35,784 bases of DNA from an uncultured Holophagaceae bacterium (lineage in GTDB: Bacteria; Acidobacteriota; Holophagae; Holophagales; Holophagaceae), in NCBI GenBank assembly GCA_903919165.1, contig CAIXHJ010000521.1, positions 1-35,784 on the forward strand, written 5' to 3'. Of the stretch, positions 1-7,857 are shown piece by piece; the stretch's first letter is position 1; every line of letters starts with the position of its first letter. A program made the translations under genes and the position numbers. The notes beneath the pieces are model-generated. The model saw nothing but the letters and a program-made list of their open reading frames with translations. It did no database searches and had not been told where the DNA came from.

Positions 1-666
1 CCCAAGCTGAACGCCCCCGAGCTGCTCTGGAGCCAGCGGCATCGGCTCCACGGAGGCCGCGTCTTCATGGCGTCGGCCACCGATCCCTACCAGCCCCTGG
101 AACGGCGATACCGCCTCTCTCGGCGCTGCCTCGAAGTGCTGTTGCTCTGCCCCACCACGGAAGTCATCGTCCATACCCGCTCGCCTCTGGTGCTCCAGGA
201 TCTGGAGCTGCTGCGGGCCTTCGGGGACCGTCTGTCCGTGGGCCTCTCCATTCCCACCGATGACGATACGGTGCGCCAGGTCGTGGAACCCCATGCCCCC
301 GCCATTCCCAGCCGCTGGGCGGCCGCGGAGCGCCTGGCGGCAGCTGGCATCCAGGTCACCATCGGGGTCGCGCCACTCCTCACAGTGCATGATGCCAAGG
401 CCTTCGCCCGGCGGGCCAGGGCCAGCGGCGCCTCCGAGGCATGGGTGGGCGGACTCCGTCTGTTGAGGCAGGATCCCTTCTACAAGGTGCTGGCCGACCA
501 TGGCTGGCTGAAGGTGCTGGACCCCGACTACAGGTCGGACATCCGGTCCGCCTTCCTTGAAGCCTTTCCGCCTCGGAAACGCAAGCGTGAAGCAAGGGCC
601 GAACCTGTGGCCTCCCCCGCTACGGTCCAGGCCACCCAGCCAGGGTTGTTTGATCGTGTGAGTTAA
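1..666 (+). CDS. SPL/PA0069-type radical SAM protein, C-terminal part (5' truncated by window edge)
   Basis: The frame is open from the first base and runs to TAA at 664-666, so the gene begins upstream of the window. The visible part reads PKLNAPELLWSQRHRLHGG, then an FMASATDPYQPLERRYRLSR segment typical of the spore-photoproduct-lyase-like radical SAM family, in which a TDPYQPxE motif follows the iron-sulfur core. Later segments (VIVHTRSPLVLQDLELL, RWAAAERLAAAGI, TIGVAPLLT) match the second half of the radical SAM barrel. The cluster-binding cysteines lie outside the window. The C-terminus ends in a low-complexity Ala/Pro stretch and FDRVS. An ATG at 67 exists but is internal, since conserved family sequence precedes it. 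The substrate is unknown; a DNA-repair-like role is only suggested by the family name. dnaX follows 58 bases downstream on the same strand. Confidence 0.85.
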   Translation, partial: PKLNAPELLWSQRHRLHGGRVFMASATDPYQPLERRYRLSRRCLEVLLLCPTTEVIVHTRSPLVLQDLELLRAFGDRLSVGLSIPTDDDTVRQVVEPHAPAIPSRWAAAERLAAAGIQVTIGVAPLLTVHDAKAFARRARASGASEAWVGGLRLLRQDPFYKVLADHGWLKVLDPDYRSDIRSAFLEAFPPRKRKREARAEPVASPATVQATQPGLFDRVS

Positions 667-724
667 GGGGCGACAGGCTTGGACCATGACGCCGCCTCTT
701 GCCTTGTGGGAGACTGAACCTCTG

Positions 725-2338
725 ATGACGACCCTCGCCCTGAAATACCGCCCCCGTCTGCTGTCCGACCTCGTGGGGCAGGAAGGGAGCGTGAAGGCCC
801 TGGCCAATGCCCTGAAGCGGGCCAAGGAGAGCGGGAAGATCCATCAGGCCTACCTGTTCGCGGGTTTGCGTGGCACGGGCAAGACCAGCACCGCCCGCAT
901 CCTGGCCCGGGCCCTGAACTGTGTCGAAGGTCCCACGGCCACGCCCTGCGGTGTGTGCGGGCCCTGTCGGGCCGCTGAGCAGCCGGACAGCAGCCTGGAC
1001 ATCGTCGAGATCGATGCGGCCAGCAGGGCTTCCGTGGCGGATGCCCGGGTCCTGCGGGAACAGGCGCAGACCCGCCCCGCCTTCTGTCGCTACCGGGTCT
1101 ACATCATCGATGAAGTGCACATGCTCAGCACGGAAGCCTTCAACGCGCTGCTCAAGGTCATCGAAGAACCGCCCCCCCACGCGATCTTCGTTCTGGCCAC
1201 CACCGAGTTGCAGGATGTGCCGGACACCATCAAGAGCCGGGTCCAGATCTTCCCTTTCCGCCTGATTCCCGTCGGCCTCATCGAAGGGCGCCTCAAGCAT
1301 GTGTGCGAGCAGGAGGGCGTGGCGTTCGAAGGGGAGAGCCTCCGCCTGGTGGCTGAAGCTGGCCAGGGCTCCATGCGTGACGCGCTCACCATCCTCGATC
1401 GAGTGATCTCTGCGGGCGACGGGAAGGTGGTGGAGGAGGCCGTTCGTGAGCAGCTGGGGATCGTCAGCGCCCACCTGGTCCAGGGCGTGATGTCGGCGTT
1501 GGCCATCGGCGATACGCCCGCCCTGGTGGAGGCCTGCCGGGAACTGGCTGAACAGGGCGCCGATTGGGCCACCTTCTGGCGGGAATTGGTGCTGGCATTC
1601 CGTGACCGCCTCGAGCAGGAAGCCCGGGCGGCCCGCGGGCCGGAGGAATTGCTCCGCTGGGCCCGCATGCTGAACCTCCTCTTGAGTCGCGAGCGGGATC
1701 TGCGCGACAGCAGTCTGCCCCGCGTGGTGGTGGAACTCGCCCTCATCACGGCGGCCCAACTGCCCCATCTGGCGCCACTGGATGCGCTCGTTTCTGGGAT
1801 GGCCACGTCCAATGTCCCGAGGCCTTCAGATCATTCCCCCGGCCCGCCACTGGTCCCTTCCCGGGCCCCCCAGGTCGCGCCGGCGCCTGAGGGGCCTCGA
1901 CGACGGCCGGCTGCTGCGATGAAGCCGCCGGCAGCCCTGGCACCCGTCCCAGCGATCCGATCGGTTCCAGGTACTTCAGACCAGCTCCGTAGGGCTTGCA
2001 GCGAAGCCCTGCGTCAGGCACCCGGCCTGCGGGCCCTGGCCAGTGCGCCTCAGCTGGCCGCGGACCTCCGCTGGGAATCGCCCATCCTCCGGTTCCGTTT
2101 TCCCGGGAATGTGCGGCAGACACTCCAGGACTTCGAACGGGAAAAGGCGAGCCCCCACCTGTTGGCCGCGCTCGCTACGGCACTGCCTGGCCTGAAGGCT
2201 GTGGAGATCAGCTTTGACGATCCAGGCGGATCCGGTGCAGACGAACGGCCGGAAGATCGGCTGCGCCGGGAACCGGCCTTCCAGGATCTGCTGCGCCTCA
2301 GCGGGGGCGAGGTGCTGGAGATCCGGCGCGAGGGCTGA
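725..2338 (+). CDS. dnaX: DNA polymerase III subunit gamma/tau
   Basis: AAA+ clamp-loader ATPase of the DNA polymerase III holoenzyme. The product is 537 residues from the ATG at 725; that start gives the usual N-terminus MTTLALKYRPRLLSDLVGQ, so the in-frame ATG at 686 is rejected. Visible motifs: Walker A GLRGTGKTS (about 47-55), a zinc module with Cys66, Cys75, Cys78 and Cys81, Walker B YIIDEVHML (about 126-134), sensor 1 ATTE and sensor 2 GSMRDALTILD. The region after about residue 360 is Pro/Ala-rich linker followed by a less conserved C-terminal domain, as in tau. I see no A-rich slippery heptamer that would give a separate gamma form. The stop codon directly abuts the stop of the convergent MoaD-like gene. 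The usual companions ybaB and recR are not next to it. Confidence 0.96.
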   Translation: MTTLALKYRPRLLSDLVGQEGSVKALANALKRAKESGKIHQAYLFAGLRGTGKTSTARILARALNCVEGPTATPCGVCGPCRAAEQPDSSLDIVEIDAASRASVADARVLREQAQTRPAFCRYRVYIIDEVHMLSTEAFNALLKVIEEPPPHAIFVLATTELQDVPDTIKSRVQIFPFRLIPVGLIEGRLKHVCEQEGVAFEGESLRLVAEAGQGSMRDALTILDRVISAGDGKVVEEAVREQLGIVSAHLVQGVMSALAIGDTPALVEACRELAEQGADWATFWRELVLAFRDRLEQEARAARGPEELLRWARMLNLLLSRERDLRDSSLPRVVVELALITAAQLPHLAPLDALVSGMATSNVPRPSDHSPGPPLVPSRAPQVAPAPEGPRRRPAAAMKPPAALAPVPAIRSVPGTSDQLRRACSEALRQAPGLRALASAPQLAADLRWESPILRFRFPGNVRQTLQDFEREKASPHLLAALATALPGLKAVEISFDDPGGSGADERPEDRLRREPAFQDLLRLSGGEVLEIRREG

Positions 2339-2560
2339 TCAGCCGCCGGAAACAGGGGGCATGAGGGCCACCTCATCGCCATTCGCCAGCGGTGTGGCCC
2401 GGTCCGCGAAGCTCTGGTTCACAGCCATGAGGGCGTCTTTGGGCAGGGGGGCGAGCCTCGGATCGGTCAGCAGGTCGCCAATCGTGGGAACTACTGGCAA
2501 CGCCAGCTCAGCGAACCCCAGCAGGGCTCGGTATCGGGCGAAGCATTTTACGGTGATCAT
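2339..2560 (-). CDS. MoaD/ThiS-family sulfur carrier protein
   Basis: Small ubiquitin-fold protein of 73 residues beginning MITVKCFARYRALLGFAEL and ending VALMPPVSGG. The terminal Gly-Gly, preceded by the VALMPPVSGG motif, is the hallmark of MoaD, the small subunit of molybdopterin synthase, whose C-terminus is adenylated and thiocarboxylated. I chose the ATG at 2560 because it has a GGAG six bases upstream and gives the normal MoaD N-terminus; in-frame ATGs at 2572 and 2584 are possible. It lies 41 bases after the tamB stop on the same strand, so it could be the last gene of a kinase-tamB-moaD unit. No moaE or other cofactor gene is visible, so a role in molybdenum cofactor synthesis is likely by family but not proven here. 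Confidence 0.85.
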   Translation of the reverse strand: MITVKCFARYRALLGFAELALPVVPTIGDLLTDPRLAPLPKDALMAVNQSFADRATPLANGDEVALMPPVSGG

Positions 2561-2601
2561 GCGCGTCTCCATCCCATCGCCCACGGCCTAAAGCCCGCAG
2601 C

Positions 2602-5600
2602 CTAGTTGGGGCTCCATGTGTGCCGGATCTCCCCAGAGGGCGTGAGTCCGACTCCTCCCCCCTTGGTGAAGCCCAGCTGGAGGATGAGATTGCCGAAGCG
2701 CCATTCCACCTGGCCCGAGTCGATGCTCAGTTCACCACTCTTGGTGTGAGTGAACACGATGGCGCTTCGCTGGCCGTAGAGATTCAAGCTCTTGCCCAAG
2801 GTGAATTCGGTTTCAGAGGTGCCAAGGGTCGATGTGCGGACCGCCACATTGACCCGATCCACGCCCAGGGCCCGGCGAAGTGTGTCCTGGACAGGCGCGA
2901 AGGCGAGGGTGGAGATCAAGCCGACGCCTGCGCTCCCCAGACCCGAAGTGATGGCCCCCTGGGTGGCTCCTGAGGAAGCCCCTGCTGTGCCGACGTTGGC
3001 CACATTCCCTGGATTGATGAGGATGGACACGATCTCATCCTGGCGAAGGCTGGGCGTGGATGTGGGCACGATGGTCAGGTTGCTCAGGGTGCCCCGGATG
3101 TCGAGGTTCACGGTGTAGCCGGGGATGGAAGTGACGGATCCCTGGAGGTTGATCAAGGGATCCAAGGGACGGGATTCAGAGAAAACAATGGTGCCTCGGT
3201 CCACGACCATGTCGCCGGCAGGGAAGATGTTGGTGATGCGACCGCCGGGCTGGAACAGCATGGTGCCTTTGGGGACGGGGTGGGCGAGGGTGCCAAGCAC
3301 CTGGAACGGACCCTCGGTGCGACCCTCCAGCTTCAGAAGGTTGGTATCGAAGCTCCAGGGAGCGCGCAGATCCAGATCCAGATCCAGCCGGATCCGTTCC
3401 AAGGGATCGTCCAGGTCGAGGCCCGCGAGACTCCCGCTATCCCTGAGGGCGCTGCGAAGGATCAAGTCCGAGAGCTTCACCTCGGTCTGGTAACCCAGGT
3501 GGTCAGCCCACAACTTCCCCTTGAGCACTCCGCCCTCCTCGGTGCCGTTGAGCGTGGCCTGGAGACTGCCCTGGAGGTCCAGGCCTTCGGGCACGTCCCG
3601 CAGCTGGAAGTTGGCAAGGGATGCCTTGAAGGCATAGGCATCCAACCCCCCGATCCGCCAGGTGACCGCGCCGCTGGCCCTGAGTTCCCCGTGGGCGAGG
3701 GTGCCGCGCATGGGATTCTCTTCGGAGATGGTCAGGGTCCGATCCTTCAGGATGGCCTGGGCCTGGAGATCCTCCATGCCCTGGTAGCCCCGCAGGTGCA
3801 TCTGCCCCTTGTCCAGGGTCAGGGTTCCGTCCAGCAGCGGTTCAAAGGGTGTGCCGTGGGCAAGGAGGTCGAAGTGGCTGGTGCCTTGGACATGCAGTTC
3901 AGACAGGAGGCTGTAGTCATCCACTTCCATGACTCGGTCCAGGATGGATTTCAGGTGGGCGAGGTCGGCATCGCCCTGGACCTGGATCGCTATTGGAGTG
4001 GTGTCCGAGAATGGGACCGTGCCCGACAGCCGAATGTGTGCAGCCTGTGGATCAGACCGGACCGCCGAACCGCGGGCGCCACCCTCGAGGGCGATATCAA
4101 CGGCTACGCCCTGGGCATTGCCATGCAGGGCCGAAGGGCGGATCTGGTGCAACTCGAAGGCTCCGAACTGGGCTGCCAGCCGGTCGAGGGAACCGCTCCA
4201 GGACAGATCGTGGCCGTTCTTCCAGCTTCCCTGGGCCGTAGCCGACAGGCTTAGGTCCTCCAGAAGGTCCTCAGTCAAGCTGCGCGCCAGCAGATCCGTG
4301 TGGGCGCTATCCGGGGAGATGTTCAGGCTGAGCTGGCCGGAGAGGTCAGGGCCATCCTGGTGGACCTGGAGCTCGAGCAGGGGAAGTTTCATGCCTTCCA
4401 TGCCGAGATGGCTCTCCAGACGGCCCCGATCCAGGCCGACCCAGCCCTCCAATCCTTCCACGCTCCTGTTTCCGAAGAAGAGACGGCCGCGGTTCAGCAG
4501 AACCTTTCCCTCCGGCAGATCCAGGTCTCCGAAGGGGCTGGTGATGGGTCCGAGAAGGTGGGCATCCACCTGGCACTGGATCCGTGGCCCCGGCAAGGCC
4601 AGCAGCTGGGAGTCCAGGCGTCCGCCGAGATCGACAGACCAGGTCCACTGCCCGAAATCCATGTCGGCCCGCCCCGTGAGGGCCAGGGCGCCTTCCGGCG
4701 GGAGGCCCCCTCGACCAAGCAGGTCCATTCGTTCGGCGACCCGAATGTCGGACAGTTTCAATCGGAGCGATTCCAGGTCCATCCAAAAGTCCGAGGAAGC
4801 CCCTGGAAGTTTGAACCCATAAACATCAGATGATTCGACTTGGGCTGCGCCAATCATAAGCAGATGATCGTAGGGACCCCAGATTCGCACCCATCCACTG
4901 CCCGTGCCGGTGATCGGCAGGTCCTTGTCCTCATCATCCTTCAGATCGGCTGCCTTCAATCCCTCGGCCACCGGGAGCCGGGTGGCGGTGTAGCACATGT
5001 CGATCTGGGCCTCTCCAGGGGCGGCACCCGCCCAGGTCAGCCAGAGATCTCCGCCACCACGCCCCTCGTCCCTGCGCAGATCGATGTCCTTGATCCAAAG
5101 GTCTGACCCCCGGATCTCGACCGTCTTGGCCAGCAAGCTGTCTGCCAGGGCCCCGTGCCACCGCGGATGTAGGACCTCGCCCGATCCGTCCAATTCAAGG
5201 CCAGTCCCCCGATTCCAGCGCACCTTGGCCTGGGCGGTCGTCTGGCCTTCCATGTCCAGGTCGACCACCTTCCAGGCGGTCAGGGCCCGAGCCACCTGGT
5301 CGGCCCCGACCACGACCCGACCCTCGCCTTCGAGGCTGATCACCCCCTGTGGGTCCAGTGCGGCCCAGCCTGTGCCATCAAGCTTCAGGGTCTCAAAATC
5401 CAGCTTGAAGTGATCCAGGTTGGCCCGGCCCCGGTCCAGCTTGGCATCCAGTCCACCAGCCTCCATCCCATGCTGGAAGAGCGCGACCTTGAGGGACGCC
5501 TGCCAGTGCTCGGGACGACCAGCGGCAGTTCCCGCCCCAGGGCCCTTGATCTGGGCCTGCAAGGTCCCGCGAACGCCCCGGAAGGTTTCGAGTCGGAGGG

Positions 5601-6705
5601 AGCGCCCGAACGCGTCCAGATCCAGGTTCGTTCCCCGAATGGTGGCCTGGATCTGGGTTCGACGGGACCAGCTGCCCTGGACCTCCAGGTCCCCCTGCAG
5701 GGAGACCCAGTGCAGGCGATCCAGATGGGCATGATCCAGGCCCCCGTTGGCTTTGAGTTCCAGATCGCCCGGCAGGAAGGCACCGGATTGTGGGTGCAGA
5801 TCCCGACCATCAGCGGTGAAGGTCCAGGTCGGCTGAGCCATGGATCCCTGAAGGGTACCCACCACATCCACCTTGCCGACCATGGAAGGCCGGGATGGTC
5901 CGTACCAGCGGGCGGCCTGGGCAAGGTCCAGGACACCTGTCAAGTGGGCTTCGACCCTCTCTGCGGCTGGGACCTTACCCGGTTCATAAAGGCCGTTGAG
6001 GCGAAGCTGGCTTTCACCCAGACGAAGGTAGCCTTCTCGGATCGACAGTCCCTTTTCGGAGGCCTCGCCGTTCAGATCCAATCGGCCCTTCTCCCACCCC
6101 CCGGGACCCTTCAATGACAACTGGGGACCCGCCAGATCCACCCGGACGCGATTGGGACCCAGCCCCGTGGCCTTCACCTCGAACTGGTACCGCAATTCGG
6201 GAATGCCTCGCACGGACCCGGGAACTTGGACCTCGCCACCCGTGAGGCTGAGGAAATCCAGGCGGAATTGAGGCAGGGGGCCACTTCTTGGCGGGCGGTC
6301 CTTGAGTTTAATGGAGGCCAGACCGGCCTCTGTCAGACGCAGGTAAGGATGCTCGATCCGCAGGGAGTGGATGCGGGGGGTCGTGCCCAGGAGAGACCAG
6401 AAATCCGCCTGGACCTCAATCCGCTTCACTGTGAGCAGATCCTCACCCAGGCGGATATCGTGGAGCACCAGCGATCCGAAGGTGGGGTGGAACTCGACCC
6501 ACCCGATGGAAAGGGGCAGGCCAGTCTCGTCCTGGACCATGGTGTCGATCCGGCCGAGGGCCCAGTGGACGACGGTGGGTCGAGTGGCCAGCCAGGGGGC
6601 GATCGTGATGACGGAGACACCGGCTACCAGTGCGTAGGATACGCGGCGGACCCACCTGCGGCCCCAGAGCCGGCACACTGCGTCCTTGGTGGGATGCCAA
6701 ATCAT
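2602..6705 (-). CDS. tamB: TamB-like translocation/assembly module protein (DUF490 family)
   Basis: Very long envelope protein, 1367 residues from the ATG at 6705. Residues about 22-39 form a single membrane anchor following Arg-rich sequence. A long repetitive beta-rich body of alternating polar and hydrophobic residues follows, as in AsmA/TamB/VPS13-type bridge proteins. The C-terminus carries the DUF490 signature region (SNLTIVPTSTPSLRQDEIVSIL, then VNVAVRTST and LTPSGEIRHTWSPN). In well-studied members TamB is inner-membrane anchored, spans the periplasm and is linked to outer-membrane protein assembly or phospholipid transport. The chosen start overlaps the kinase stop as TGATG, which suggests translational coupling; in-frame ATGs at 6732 and 6774 lie inside the kinase gene. 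No TamA/BamA partner is present in the window. A short GATCCA repeat near 3370-3390 encodes a run of alternating Leu and Asp. Confidence 0.9.
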   Translation of the reverse strand: MIWHPTKDAVCRLWGRRWVRRVSYALVAGVSVITIAPWLATRPTVVHWALGRIDTMVQDETGLPLSIGWVEFHPTFGSLVLHDIRLGEDLLTVKRIEVQADFWSLLGTTPRIHSLRIEHPYLRLTEAGLASIKLKDRPPRSGPLPQFRLDFLSLTGGEVQVPGSVRGIPELRYQFEVKATGLGPNRVRVDLAGPQLSLKGPGGWEKGRLDLNGEASEKGLSIREGYLRLGESQLRLNGLYEPGKVPAAERVEAHLTGVLDLAQAARWYGPSRPSMVGKVDVVGTLQGSMAQPTWTFTADGRDLHPQSGAFLPGDLELKANGGLDHAHLDRLHWVSLQGDLEVQGSWSRRTQIQATIRGTNLDLDAFGRSLRLETFRGVRGTLQAQIKGPGAGTAAGRPEHWQASLKVALFQHGMEAGGLDAKLDRGRANLDHFKLDFETLKLDGTGWAALDPQGVISLEGEGRVVVGADQVARALTAWKVVDLDMEGQTTAQAKVRWNRGTGLELDGSGEVLHPRWHGALADSLLAKTVEIRGSDLWIKDIDLRRDEGRGGGDLWLTWAGAAPGEAQIDMCYTATRLPVAEGLKAADLKDDEDKDLPITGTGSGWVRIWGPYDHLLMIGAAQVESSDVYGFKLPGASSDFWMDLESLRLKLSDIRVAERMDLLGRGGLPPEGALALTGRADMDFGQWTWSVDLGGRLDSQLLALPGPRIQCQVDAHLLGPITSPFGDLDLPEGKVLLNRGRLFFGNRSVEGLEGWVGLDRGRLESHLGMEGMKLPLLELQVHQDGPDLSGQLSLNISPDSAHTDLLARSLTEDLLEDLSLSATAQGSWKNGHDLSWSGSLDRLAAQFGAFELHQIRPSALHGNAQGVAVDIALEGGARGSAVRSDPQAAHIRLSGTVPFSDTTPIAIQVQGDADLAHLKSILDRVMEVDDYSLLSELHVQGTSHFDLLAHGTPFEPLLDGTLTLDKGQMHLRGYQGMEDLQAQAILKDRTLTISEENPMRGTLAHGELRASGAVTWRIGGLDAYAFKASLANFQLRDVPEGLDLQGSLQATLNGTEEGGVLKGKLWADHLGYQTEVKLSDLILRSALRDSGSLAGLDLDDPLERIRLDLDLDLRAPWSFDTNLLKLEGRTEGPFQVLGTLAHPVPKGTMLFQPGGRITNIFPAGDMVVDRGTIVFSESRPLDPLINLQGSVTSIPGYTVNLDIRGTLSNLTIVPTSTPSLRQDEIVSILINPGNVANVGTAGASSGATQGAITSGLGSAGVGLISTLAFAPVQDTLRRALGVDRVNVAVRTSTLGTSETEFTLGKSLNLYGQRSAIVFTHTKSGELSIDSGQVEWRFGNLILQLGFTKGGGVGLTPSGEIRHTWSPN

Positions 6706-7673
6706 CAGTTCTGTTCGCCGCAAGTCGGACATTTCGTGGCCATCCGGGGTAATTGCCGGTAGCAGTAGCGGCAAAGCCGGGATTGAGTGGCGGCACGCAG
6801 AGAGGGGTGGGGCCCGGAGTTCGATAAGGACAGCACCGCAGTGCCGAGGGGGCGGGTCTCCCTGGCGACATTCTCCTTCAGGCGGCGCAGCGCCTCCAGA
6901 AACGCCTGGGCGGAGAGATATCTCTCCCCCAGGTTTACGGCCAGGGCCTTCATCACCACCTCTGAGAAGGTCTTCGGCACAATCGGGTTCCGCAGGTGCG
7001 GCGGCACGATCTGCTGGCTGGAGAGGGCCTCGGCGATCTTCAGCGGATCCGCATCATAGAAAGGGACAGTCCCCGTGAGCATTTCATAGAGCGTGATGCC
7101 CAGGGACCAGAGGTCCGACTGGAACACGGCCCTGCCACGGAAATGTTCGGGGGCCATGTAGGGCGGCGATCCGATGCGCGTGGGCGCATAGGGGACATGC
7201 TGCATCTCCAGCACGCGGGAGGTTCCGAAGTCCGTGACCTTGGCCACCCCGTCACGGTTCACAAGGATGTTGGCTGGACGCAGGTCCCTATGGAGGATCT
7301 GGTGGCCGTGGGCGAAAGCGATGGCACTGCAGACGTCCAGGCCGATCTCAAGGGCGCGTGGAGGCTGGAGGAACCGCTCGCGACGAATGAGACGATCGAG
7401 GCCTTCGCCTTCTATGTACTCGAGCACCATGAAGAAGATGCCGTTCTTTCGCTCGACCGTGATGAGCTCCACGATGTTCGGATGCTTCAGGCCCGCCATG
7501 ATGCGGGGCTCCTTGAGCAGGTCCACGATCTCTTCCTGCTGCTGGTGGGGCACCTTCAAGGCCACCTTGCGGTTCACCCAGGTATCCATGGCCAGGTATA
7601 CGGCTCCGAAACCGCCGGAGCCGAGGCGGTCCAGGATCAGGTATTTCCCCAGGGTCTGGTCCTTGGAAAGCAC
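6705..7673 (-). CDS. Serine/threonine protein kinase with C-terminal zinc ribbon
   Basis: Hanks-type kinase of 322 residues with start GTG at 7673, which has a GGAG nine bases upstream. An in-frame ATG at 7745 lies inside a perfect terminator hairpin and would add residues encoded by its stem, so it is rejected. Motifs: glycine loop GSGGFGAV (18-25), VALK lysine at 40, alpha-C Glu near 55, catalytic loop HRDLRPAN (128-135), DFG (148-150), APE (174-176). The catalytic-loop Lys of HRDLKPxN is Arg here. A spacer follows the domain, and the C-terminus is CRYC...CPTC (Cys301, 304, 315, 318), a small zinc ribbon. There is no transmembrane segment or PASTA domain, so the protein is probably cytosolic. 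The stop overlaps the tamB start, so kinase and TamB should be made together. The target is unknown. Confidence 0.9.
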   Translation of the reverse strand: MLSKDQTLGKYLILDRLGSGGFGAVYLAMDTWVNRKVALKVPHQQQEEIVDLLKEPRIMAGLKHPNIVELITVERKNGIFFMVLEYIEGEGLDRLIRRERFLQPPRALEIGLDVCSAIAFAHGHQILHRDLRPANILVNRDGVAKVTDFGTSRVLEMQHVPYAPTRIGSPPYMAPEHFRGRAVFQSDLWSLGITLYEMLTGTVPFYDADPLKIAEALSSQQIVPPHLRNPIVPKTFSEVVMKALAVNLGERYLSAQAFLEALRRLKENVARETRPLGTAVLSLSNSGPHPSLRAATQSRLCRYCYRQLPRMATKCPTCGEQN

Positions 7674-7704
7674 GGGCGAAGGCTCCGAAATGATAGGTCC
7701 AGAA

Positions 7705-7744
7705 TGACCGAAAAAGCCCCACCGGGGCGGGGCTTTTTCGGTCA
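7705..7744. terminator. Bidirectional intrinsic terminator between rpoD and the kinase gene
   Basis: Perfect inverted repeat: 16-base arms at 7705-7720 (TGACCGAAAAAGCCCC) and 7729-7744, with an 8-base loop. The A and T tracts lie inside the stem, so either strand yields a GC hairpin flanked by a U-run. On the minus strand it lies 114 bases after the rpoD stop and should end the dnaG-rpoD transcript. It sits only about 30 bases before the kinase GTG, which rules out the upstream ATG at 7745. Confidence 0.9.
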
Positions 7745-7857
7745 ATGGTCAGGGTCTTGGTGTAGCCAGCCTGTTCGTTTCCCTTCGGAATGTGCCCGAG
7801 GCCCTGTAGGTTCTCAGCTCACAAATTCGCCGACCCACTCGGACTGTTCTCCCGCAT

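Noticed and set aside
725..2338. Programmed frameshift giving a short gamma form of DnaX
   Set aside because: No A-rich slippery heptamer was seen; the only short A run (near 2142) lies in an ordinary context.
3367..3392. GATCCA tandem repeat as a possible regulatory array
   Set aside because: It lies within tamB and simply encodes alternating Leu and Asp residues of a beta strand.
3280..4254. Long plus-strand frame opposite tamB
   Set aside because: Antisense to the conserved TamB body; composition is that of a shadow frame.
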